A model generated the notes under the pieces. The model saw only the letters and a list, made by a program, of their open reading frames with translations, was not told the DNA's origin and ran no database searches. Shown in pieces: positions 42,501 through 48,954 of a DNA stretch of 64,000 nt. Source of the DNA: Salinirubrum litoreum (GTDB lineage: Archaea > Halobacteriota > Halobacteria > Halobacteriales > Haloferacaceae); the NCBI RefSeq assembly GCF_020567425.1, contig NZ_JAJCVJ010000002.1, positions 1-64,000 of the forward strand, given 5' to 3'. The stretch's first letter is position 1. Every line of letters starts with the position of its first letter. A program made the translations under genes and the position numbers.

Positions 42501-43040
42501 ATGTTACTACGAAACCTACCGGACATTGTCTGGAAGAACTACAGTTCGCTTGCAGACGAATCAGGGTTTAGAGGCCGACGAGCGTGGGTTTTCGTAGTAG
42601 CAACCTTCGTGGTGTTACCGATAGCGGCGGGTACTGTTGCTGGCCGATACTCACCCATCTGGTCAGATCTAATTAGAACCCTGATTACCGCCACAGGTGT
42701 CCTTACCGGCTTCTCGATCAACGCACTGGTGCTACTTACCAGTCACACGGCCGAAAAGACCTATGAACAGAAAACCACTATTGTCGAGCAAACTCAAGAT
42801 TTCACCCTCTACTCGGTTCTAGTAGGGGTTAGTCTACTTCTCTCACTCGTTGGGGGCTACATCCTAACCGAAGCTTCTGTAGTCAACGGGATGGCGATTC
42901 CTTTCCCTGTCAGTATCTCGGCCTCGCAGTTGCTCTCATTCGTCGTATACTCCCTGCTGGCTCACTATTTCCTGATACTTTTGGTGATTGTTCACCGGCT
43001 CTACACACTCGTAGATACTAACGCTCTAAACAACGGCTAG
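42501..43040 (+). CDS. Four-helix membrane protein, RexB-like partner
   Basis: 179 residues with four clear membrane helices: about 29-48 (VFVVATFVVLPIAAGTV), 60-82 (LITATGVLTGFSINALVLL), 98-118 (LYSVLVGVSLLLSLVGGYIL) and 145-167 (SFVVYSLLAHYFLILLVIVH). A polar cytosolic loop (HTAEKTYEQKTTIVEQTQD) lies between helices 2 and 3. Size and topology parallel RexB, the ion-channel effector of the lambda Rex exclusion system. It begins 4 bases after the cytosolic partner's stop, so the two are co-expressed. Sequence identity with RexB is not evident by eye. Confidence 0.65.
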   Translation: MLLRNLPDIVWKNYSSLADESGFRGRRAWVFVVATFVVLPIAAGTVAGRYSPIWSDLIRTLITATGVLTGFSINALVLLTSHTAEKTYEQKTTIVEQTQDFTLYSVLVGVSLLLSLVGGYILTEASVVNGMAIPFPVSISASQLLSFVVYSLLAHYFLILLVIVHRLYTLVDTNALNNG

Positions 43041-43046
43041 CGTCGA

Positions 43047-43172
43047 TCACTTCCCACCGACACCACTCGCCACGTTCACCTCGTACCGCACTTCCAACTC
43101 GGGAGCGACCAGCACGTCGGCCACGTCCGACGCGACCTCGTGACCGACTTCGCAGACTACTATCCCCGACAT
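43047..43172 (-). CDS. Possible 41-residue protein after the zinc-finger pair
   Basis: ATG at 43170-43172, product MSGIVVCEVGHEVASDVADV then LVAPELEVRYEVNVASGVGG-K. Strong GC3 and Val/Glu/Asp-rich composition argue for coding. It is 16 bases downstream of the C2H2-like gene on the same strand and could be a third member of that cluster. No counterpart follows the copy at 2205-2393. Confidence 0.45.
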   Translation of the reverse strand: MSGIVVCEVGHEVASDVADVLVAPELEVRYEVNVASGVGGK

Positions 43173-43188
43173 CTCTTGAGCAACCTTC

Positions 43189-43377
43189 TTACCATAAGCC
43201 GTGCTCCTGGTACCGTCTCAATCGCACCGAGGGACTCGGCGGTTCGTACTCGTCGCTCCACCGATAGTGCCGCCGTCGGTGGTCCCGCCACTGCTTCGTA
43301 TCGTAGAACACCTGTCCACACGCACACTCCACAGGCTCGTCGAGCGGCGGGAGCCATACGAACTCACTCGATCCCAT
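43189..43377 (-). CDS. Small C2H2-like zinc-finger protein (62 aa), copy 2
   Basis: 62 residues almost identical to the product of 2205-2393: SSEFVWLPPLDEPVECACGQ, then the C-x-C...H-x4-H finger and a YQEHGLW tail. It overlaps the upstream zinc-ribbon gene by 14 bases exactly as in copy 1. The overlap, both lengths and the order are preserved, although the loci are 41 kb apart and inverted. Confidence 0.82.
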   Translation of the reverse strand: MGSSEFVWLPPLDEPVECACGQVFYDTKQWRDHRRRHYRWSDEYEPPSPSVRLRRYQEHGLW

Positions 43378-43564
43378 CGAACGCCTCCGGCCCGATCTCC
43401 TCGCCCGTCCGGTCGTCTTCCAACTCTCGAAAATACGGGTCTCGTCCCCAGCGCGTGAGACAGGTCACGCAGTAGAACGCACCGTCTCGCGGTTCCCAGT
43501 TCGCATGCCCGTGCGGGCAGCGGTAGCGGTGTCGCTCGATTCCTGTTAGACTCCTCGTCTCCAT
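43364..43564 (-). CDS. Small zinc-ribbon protein (66 aa), copy 2
   Basis: 66 residues (METRSLTGIERHRYRCPHGH...FYCVTCLTRWGRDPYFRELEDD), matching 2018-2218. The start at METRS aligns with MATRT of copy 1; an ATG three codons upstream is possible. The conserved upstream leader is shared with the relic at 40956-41190, so this copy and the relic flank the 41.5-43.0 kb membrane-protein pair. Confidence 0.82.
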   Translation of the reverse strand: METRSLTGIERHRYRCPHGHANWEPRDGAFYCVTCLTRWGRDPYFRELEDDRTGEEIGPEAFDGIE

Positions 43565-43646
43565 CGTGTACACTCGATGGACTATCTACTGAAAGCCGTG
43601 CGCCAGACGTACGGTGAAACTGGAAGTGGTCCTGTACACGAACTAA

Positions 43647-43874
43647 TTACTTCTCCGAAGTGGATCGTGACGGGAAGATGTCGGTGTAGGCTATCTCGAT
43701 GAGTTTGAGCACTCCCAAGACGACTATGCCGATTGCAACAAGCCCGGGGAAGTTGCCTGGTGGTTGAATACCGAGGACAGCACCGTCCCCGATTCGAACT
43801 GCCATCCCTCCGAACCCACCAAGGAGAATGTCTCTGACCGCGTTGAATTCCCACGTCTCGAATAGTTTTGTCAT
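43647..43874 (-). CDS. Small membrane protein (75 aa)
   Basis: Product MTKLFETWEFNAVRDILLGG... with one strong C-terminal hydrophobic helix (FPGLVAIGIVVLGVLKLIEIAY) and a weaker glycine-rich segment before it, ending in a short charged tail. No family is recognised. Upstream DNA is AT-rich. It is orphan, between the zinc-finger pair and the membrane protein at 44075. Confidence 0.5.
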   Translation of the reverse strand: MTKLFETWEFNAVRDILLGGFGGMAVRIGDGAVLGIQPPGNFPGLVAIGIVVLGVLKLIEIAYTDIFPSRSTSEK

Positions 43875-44074
43875 CCTGCTCTGGAACACCGAGTGTTCCC
43901 TATTCAACGTTCCCGATTCAGAGACTACGAGACGGCGATGATCTCCGTGCCCGCTCAGTCGTCGGTCTATTGTGGTAAGAGTGGAATCCTGAACTCACAG
44001 AACCTGGCGCGCGTTCGACATAGTCACTATCTACTGTTGAAACATATTTCTGCGTCTAAGGCGACGCTGTGTTT

Positions 44075-44848
44075 ATGAACGATACTACCTCCGTCAGTTC
44101 GCTCTTAGACGATTTCTCGACAATGGAGATGGCATTATTCGTGGTGGTGCTCGGGATTATAGTCATCTCGACTCTTGCAGCATTACTCTTGAGTTCCGTG
44201 ATGATTCTGACCCAGGGAATTAGAACTCCCGGTGAATATGCGACCTTCGTTTCTGGCTCTGCGACAGTCGTCCTCGTTGTCTTGACAGGGTGGTATACAG
44301 TGGAAACCCGGAGAATGGCTAGAGAGACTGAGATAGCACGTCAAGAAGAGAAGGAGTGGAGGAAAAAGAAAGACGAGATGAGCCGGGATAAACTCAGACG
44401 GGGGTTACTCGGAGAAGTTAGACGGACTGAGGGCCTAGACTCGTTCGCGGAAGAGTATAGTCCGTTTATGAGCTATGCCGGAGACATCATCCCGAGGACA
44501 GTGTACAGCCAGAATGCGGGAGAAATTGGCAAGTTAACTGAGGAAGAAATCTCGATAGTCGTTGATTATTATACGCAAGTGCAGATGATAGATACGGCGA
44601 TGAAGATGCAGAACCAGTACGACATTTCGGCTCAGAGGGGTCTAAAGGAGATTTTGTTTTCGCAGTCACACAGTCTCAAACAGAGACAGGGTGCAGAAGA
44701 GCGCGCTGACGAGGTCCGAGAACTGATATACGATCTAATTGAGACTAGAGATGAGGTAATCAGTACACTTGAGAATAATCTCAACGATACCGCCGACGGG
44801 AGTTCATCTGAGGGAACGGAAAAGGACTCCAGAAGAGAATCCGGATAG
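44075..44848 (+). CDS. Membrane-anchored coiled-coil protein, candidate effector
   Basis: 257 residues. Two membrane helices (about 19-44 MALFVVVLGIIVISTLAALLL; about 58-76 FVSGSATVVLVVLTGWYTV) are followed by a highly charged coiled-coil linker (VETRRMARETEIARQEEKEWRKKKDEM) and a helical cytoplasmic domain. AT-rich codon use implies foreign origin. The two-helix plus cytoplasmic coiled coil plan resembles DUF4760-like proteins seen near defence genes, but no catalytic motif is visible. The start at MNDTTS follows a TATA-like AACATATTTC at about -35. Confidence 0.55.
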   Translation: MNDTTSVSSLLDDFSTMEMALFVVVLGIIVISTLAALLLSSVMILTQGIRTPGEYATFVSGSATVVLVVLTGWYTVETRRMARETEIARQEEKEWRKKKDEMSRDKLRRGLLGEVRRTEGLDSFAEEYSPFMSYAGDIIPRTVYSQNAGEIGKLTEEEISIVVDYYTQVQMIDTAMKMQNQYDISAQRGLKEILFSQSHSLKQRQGAEERADEVRELIYDLIETRDEVISTLENNLNDTADGSSSEGTEKDSRRESG

Positions 44849-44859
44849 GTGTCCCATAT

Positions 44860-45254
44860 TCAGCCCCAACGATCCATCAGTAACTACACCCCACAAGTCC
44901 AGCGCCATCGCCCCGATCACAACAACACCCAAGAACGTTAGCGGCAGGCTCAACTCCTCACCGCCCGGCACAGCATCGAGACGTACCCGGTGACGAATAC
45001 GAGAACCCCCGAGTACGCATCCGCGCCTCAATCGGCGCGAGCGGCCACGGCAGCTCGGGATAGTTCAGAAACGAGTAGGCCATCGCCACCCGGACCGTCG
45101 GTGCGCCGAGCGCGAGGCGGACGACGATCTCCGCGTTGTAGATCAGCAGCACCGCGACGACGAGCGACTGAGTGACGCGCCACTGGTCGAGGGCGTACTC
45201 CGGGAGGACGCGGTCGCGGAGGGTGTCGCGCCAGCGATCGGTCACCTGTTTCAA
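44860..45254 (-). pseudogene. Frameshifted small membrane-protein gene(s)
   Basis: From 45254: MKQVTDRWRDTLRDRVLPEY then two hydrophobic stretches (VVAVLLIYNAEIVVRLALGA; LNYPELPWPLAPI). The frame then breaks near 45028, and a hydrophobic continuation (GVLVFVTGYVSMLCRAVRS) is readable in another frame. A further membrane-like segment (LPLTFLGVVVIGAMALDLWG) lies at 44880-44960. It looks like one or two inactivated membrane proteins. Confidence 0.45.
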
Positions 45255-45257
45255 TGT

Positions 45258-46022
45258 CTAGTAGAACGAGGCGGAGACAGTGACCACTCCGTACTCTGCC
45301 GTCGTTGAGGATTCCTTTGCAACATTACCGTCGTTCAGTATTTTAACAGTCAGCTTCCGGTCGGTGTCGTCCTGTTTTTGAGCGCTCACCGAGATGACGT
45401 TCGGGTCTCCATCGATCTCGATCGTCCGACTACCGCTTCCGTCGACGCTTCGTTGCGAACCAGCAGTTCCGACGCTTCCTCGCCAGCTACCATCGTACTC
45501 TATCCGTACAGAGTACGCAGAATCTCCGCTCGAACCAGAGCTACCTCCGCCGAACGAATCACTTGAGGAGACAGCTACAACACCGTATGCGGATGTCGTA
45601 CTTCCCTTAGCCACTACCTCACCATCGGCGCGGATTCGGACTGTCAGCTTTCCCGAGCCACTGCCTTCCTTCTGAATGCTCGTACTTACGAGTGATGCGT
45701 CCCGCACCTCGTAGACCGTATCACCGGATCCATCGACGGACTTCGAAGCACCACCTGTTGCGATCGAACCGGACCATGATCCACCAGTCTCAATTTCAAT
45801 GACGAAATCTGGCGAGACAGAGGTCGGAGTAGGGCTTTCAGTAGGCGTGGACGTTTCGGTGGCCGTTTCTGTTCGGGTGGCTGTTTCGGTAGCAGTTGCA
45901 GTTGAGGTCTCAGTACTCGCTTCCGTTACTCGTGTGGGTGAGGAACCAGACTCTCCTTCGCCACCGAGACAGCCGGCAGTCGCGAAGAGGGCCGCCCCAG
46001 CGAGGAATTTACGTCTCCTCAT
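45258..46022 (-). CDS. Tat-exported lipoprotein with two homologous beta domains
   Basis: 254 residues. A twin-arginine signal MRRRKFLAGAALFATAGC with lipobox (ATAGC) is followed by a Thr/Glu-rich low-complexity spacer. Two repeats of about 85 residues follow: FVIEIETGGSWSGSIATGGASKSV...YGVVAVSSS and YSVRIEYDGSWRGSVGTAGSQRSV...YGVVTVSAS, joined by a Gly/Ser linker (FGGGSSGSSGDS). Both halves share the G-S-W-x-G-S-x-x-x-x-G-S/A pattern, so they arose by internal duplication. It is extracellular and membrane-anchored. No enzymatic residue pattern is evident; ligand binding or adhesion is a guess. Confidence 0.82.
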   Translation of the reverse strand: MRRRKFLAGAALFATAGCLGGEGESGSSPTRVTEASTETSTATATETATRTETATETSTPTESPTPTSVSPDFVIEIETGGSWSGSIATGGASKSVDGSGDTVYEVRDASLVSTSIQKEGSGSGKLTVRIRADGEVVAKGSTTSAYGVVAVSSSDSFGGGSSGSSGDSAYSVRIEYDGSWRGSVGTAGSQRSVDGSGSRTIEIDGDPNVISVSAQKQDDTDRKLTVKILNDGNVAKESSTTAEYGVVTVSASFY

Positions 46023-46272
46023 ACCAACAGATTAAATCTCCAATATAAAGTTGTTCTGTTGTAACACTCTGTGGGAGTGATGTACTTCGAAACACACCGT
46101 CCGTTCTCGCAGGGTCGTTCCTTCCCTGTTTCATTCTCGAAATCCGCGTCATGTCTGGCACTCACGTCTGGTCGTGACCGGGAGGCTTCACCCACTAGCC
46201 TCTACCTTATCGAACCCTTTCCACCCCGGGGGTATGGCTAGTATACATCCCGCATCGTCAGAGGAAGATCAC

Positions 46273-46536
46273 ATGGGATGCGCCATCCCGACGTACCGCG
46301 ACAAGATCAGCGACTGGGAGGACGAGTACACGAACTACTACCGCGCACTCCGCCACGACCGACAGTTGGCGTTCGACGACCTCGTGAAACACGTCAACCG
46401 CCACTCGGTGGCCGGCGGTGCCCGAAACCACTACACACCAGAGCTCACTCACCTCGTCTCGATCTGCGTCGGCCAGTAGCACGAGATTCGACAACCCCGC
46501 GAAGAGATCGAGTCGCTCCAGGAGGTGAGTGAGTAG
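46273..46536 (+). pseudogene. Haloarchaeal small helical protein (DUF8156-like) with premature stop
   Basis: MGCAIPTYRDKISDWEDEYT... matches the usual start of a haloarchaeal family that pairs an MGxxxPTYR N-terminus with a helical body (RALRHDRQLAFDDLVKHVNRH...LVSICVGQ). A TAG at 46477-46479 interrupts it. The same frame continues HEIRQPREEIESLQEVSE to a natural stop at 46534-46536, just before the next ATG, so the last 18 codons are probably lost by a point mutation. An upstream ATG at 46234 is less family-like. Confidence 0.55.
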
Positions 46537-46538
46537 CG

Positions 46539-46885
46539 ATGCACCTGAGTGACGAGTACGACGAGGTCCCACCAGAACAGGTACGCTTGAGGAGGGCATC
46601 ATCGGATATCAAATTCTCGTTGACGGTGAGTACGCCGGCGCGATCGAGGGCATCCCCGGGAGACTGGAGAGCTTCGTCGTCGAGATGCATTGGCGGGAGA
46701 AAGGTGTCGGCCGTGCCGCACTACAGGAGCTCGTCGAACTGAGCACCAAACATGGGAAATCCGAAATCGTGACTAACAACGTGATGTACGACGCGATGGA
46801 GCATATCCTCGAAAAGGAGGGATTTGAGCCACGCGATGAGATGGGGTGGACGGAGTCTCTCTCGGACAACACCGAGTCCGATTAA
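46539..46885 (+). pseudogene. GNAT acetyltransferase, frameshifted
   Basis: MHLSDEYDEVPPEQVRL is followed, after a frameshift near 46590, by EEGIIGYQILVDGEYAGAIE and RLESFVVEMHWREKGVGRAALQELVE...IVTNNVMYDAMEHILEKEGFEPRDEMGW. The acetyl-CoA-binding EKGVGRAAL (Q/R-x-x-G-x-G/A) and the C-terminal EGFE motif are intact. The undamaged part could still give a fragment from the ATG at 46685. Together with the preceding damaged gene it marks a decaying two-gene unit. Confidence 0.65.
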
Positions 46886-47033
46886 ATTTTCGCCTCTCGT
46901 CAGAGACTCAGACACATCACCTCGCTACAAAATCGCCCGAGGGCTAAGTCCGACTGTCACCACTCTGTTAGTCGAACGGTAATATGCACACCCACACGGG
47001 AATTGTTTATACCTCTAACAGACGCAGCACCAT

Positions 47034-47405
47034 ATGATGACCGATCTCGAGGACCTCCAGCTTCGATACGAACAGTTCGTTGCCCAGAGAAACTGGGAGC
47101 AGTTTCATACCCCGAAGAATCTCGCAGAAGCAATCAGCGTCGAAGCGAGCGAACTGGTAGAATGCTTCCTCTGGCACGACAACCTCAAACCAGACGAACT
47201 CCAGAAGAACGAGAACCTCGTTACAGACGTCGAAGAGGAACTCGCTGATATCGTGATCTACTGTCTGGGGATGGCAACCAGACTCGATATCGACCTGCTC
47301 GATGCAGTCGAAGCAAAACTCGAGGATAACGAGCAGCGATTCGACCCTGAGAAGACAGACACGATCAACGAAGAGCTCTCCCAGTGGCAACGAGAAAACC
47401 GGTAG
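47034..47405 (+). CDS. MazG-type nucleotide pyrophosphohydrolase
   Basis: 123 residues of the all-alpha NTP pyrophosphatase fold. EASELVECFLW (about 39-49) and VEEELADIVIYCLGMATRLDIDLLDAVEAKLEDNEQRF (about 64-101) contain the Mg-binding E-x-x-E and E-x-x-D clusters of MazG. It would hydrolyse non-canonical or excess NTPs to NMP and PPi; stand-alone MazG enzymes are implicated in stress and phage response. Tandem ATGs at 47034 and 47037. Followed by an HNH nuclease after 79 bases. Confidence 0.88.
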   Translation: MMTDLEDLQLRYEQFVAQRNWEQFHTPKNLAEAISVEASELVECFLWHDNLKPDELQKNENLVTDVEEELADIVIYCLGMATRLDIDLLDAVEAKLEDNEQRFDPEKTDTINEELSQWQRENR

Positions 47406-47484
47406 CAGTACCCGACTTCCGCCGACCAAATTGACTACTTTGGTACATAGGTTCACCCGAACAGCACTGCTTGCTGACACCTAG

Positions 47485-48786
47485 ATGACGAAGACGTGGC
47501 TACTCAACACCATCCCGTCACACTGGGATCACTACTACGAAGGACCAGATACGGACGACCACCCCGAACGACACCACAACCAGCCGTGGCACGGCATCCC
47601 CGCAGGTGGTAGCTCACCAGACCCGAGTGAACTCAACCCCGGAGATCTCCTCATCATCAGGGTCAACGGCGAGGGCGTCCGGGCGCTGTGGACGTTCAGA
47701 GAAGCACGACGCGTCGACGATCAGTCGATTCTCCCACCCGACTGGCGCGACCACGAAGGGGATGAGCGAGACTACGAGTGGATCATCTATTGCGGGGAAG
47801 CTCCGGCTCGACGGTTCGATGAGACCTACTCCGAAGAGTGGAACGAGTCGCCAGATCTCCACTATGCGGCACTGACAGGGACGGCGAAGAAGGGCGATAG
47901 CGTCGTCCAGCCGTACGTCGAGTTCCTCCTGGAGAAGGACATCCCGAGTGCAGCTCGTGAGGCACTCCTCGAAGTCAGCCAGGAGCGTACCGCACAGTCG
48001 ACACCCGGTGACAGCGGCGGACGCTGGTCTCGTGAGGAGTACATCCTCGCACTCGACCTCTATCTCAACCATCCGGAGATCACGCACGACGACTCAGATC
48101 CGGACGTCCAGGACGTTGCAACCCTCACAGGAAGATCGTCGAACTCGATCGCGCTCAGGCTTGCGAACTTCCGTCATCTCGATCCCGAGGGAACGGAAGG
48201 GATGTCGAACGTGGGTTCGGATTGTCGGAATATCTGGGAAGAGTTCTACGGGCAAGAAGACGAGCTCGCGTACAGAGCCGAGGAGATCAGAGATGACCTC
48301 GGTGGGGGCCAGACTAGCACGTCGACGTCGGGGTCGAGTACGTCCATGTCAACTGTCTCTGGGACGGAGACAGTAGAGACTGGAGAGACAACCTCGACAC
48401 AGACGGTTCGGCGGGGGCAAGCGAAGTTCCGTGCTGCCGTCAGGGAACGGTACGACGACCAGTGTGTCCTCTGTGACATCGAGAAGCCGACGTTACTGGA
48501 GGCAGCGCACATCCTCGAGTGGGAGAAGTTTGAGGGCGAACGGGGAGATCCCGCAAACGGGCTCCTCCTCTGTCGGAACCACCACCAGGCCTTCGAGCGG
48601 GACCTGTTCACGCTCTCAGAAGAGTACGAGATCGTGCCGCGGCCCGACCTGACGTTTGAGAGTCAGTGGTTGCGAGAGACGATCACAGATCGTGCAGGAG
48701 AGGCAGTAGAGTTCCCCAACGACCCGCCATCGAGTGAGTATCTCGCTCAGTACAACGAGCGACTTGCTTGGGTGGACGACGAGTGA
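47485..48786 (+). CDS. HNH endonuclease with PUA/EVE-like and SANT-like domains
   Basis: 433 residues, three parts. Residues 1-130 are an EVE/PUA-type domain (TWLLNTIPSHWDHYYEG...LNPGDLLIIRVNGEGVRALWTF), thought to read modified bases. About 178-255 are a SANT/Myb-like helical unit (RWSREEYILALDLYLNHPE...GRSSNSIALRLANFRHLDPEG) seen in related restriction proteins. After a Ser/Thr-rich linker, the HNH nuclease (about 325-380) has CVLCDIEKPTLLEAAHILEW and NGLLLCRNHHQAFERDLF. It is probably a type IV, modification-dependent restriction enzyme, independent of the HNH gene at 20441. Confidence 0.85.
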   Translation: MTKTWLLNTIPSHWDHYYEGPDTDDHPERHHNQPWHGIPAGGSSPDPSELNPGDLLIIRVNGEGVRALWTFREARRVDDQSILPPDWRDHEGDERDYEWIIYCGEAPARRFDETYSEEWNESPDLHYAALTGTAKKGDSVVQPYVEFLLEKDIPSAAREALLEVSQERTAQSTPGDSGGRWSREEYILALDLYLNHPEITHDDSDPDVQDVATLTGRSSNSIALRLANFRHLDPEGTEGMSNVGSDCRNIWEEFYGQEDELAYRAEEIRDDLGGGQTSTSTSGSSTSMSTVSGTETVETGETTSTQTVRRGQAKFRAAVRERYDDQCVLCDIEKPTLLEAAHILEWEKFEGERGDPANGLLLCRNHHQAFERDLFTLSEEYEIVPRPDLTFESQWLRETITDRAGEAVEFPNDPPSSEYLAQYNERLAWVDDE

Positions 48787-48954
48787 GATAGGTCAATTTA
48801 CTCGTCGGGGAAAGATACCCGGATCTACCTTGACGTCGGACTCGCTGATCTCCCAGCTGTGACATCGAATCTACCACGTAGACTGAATGAATCAAATTGT
48901 GAGTCGGCTACGATCGGCCACACTGAATTAGCGAGTAACGGATGCCAATGTATG

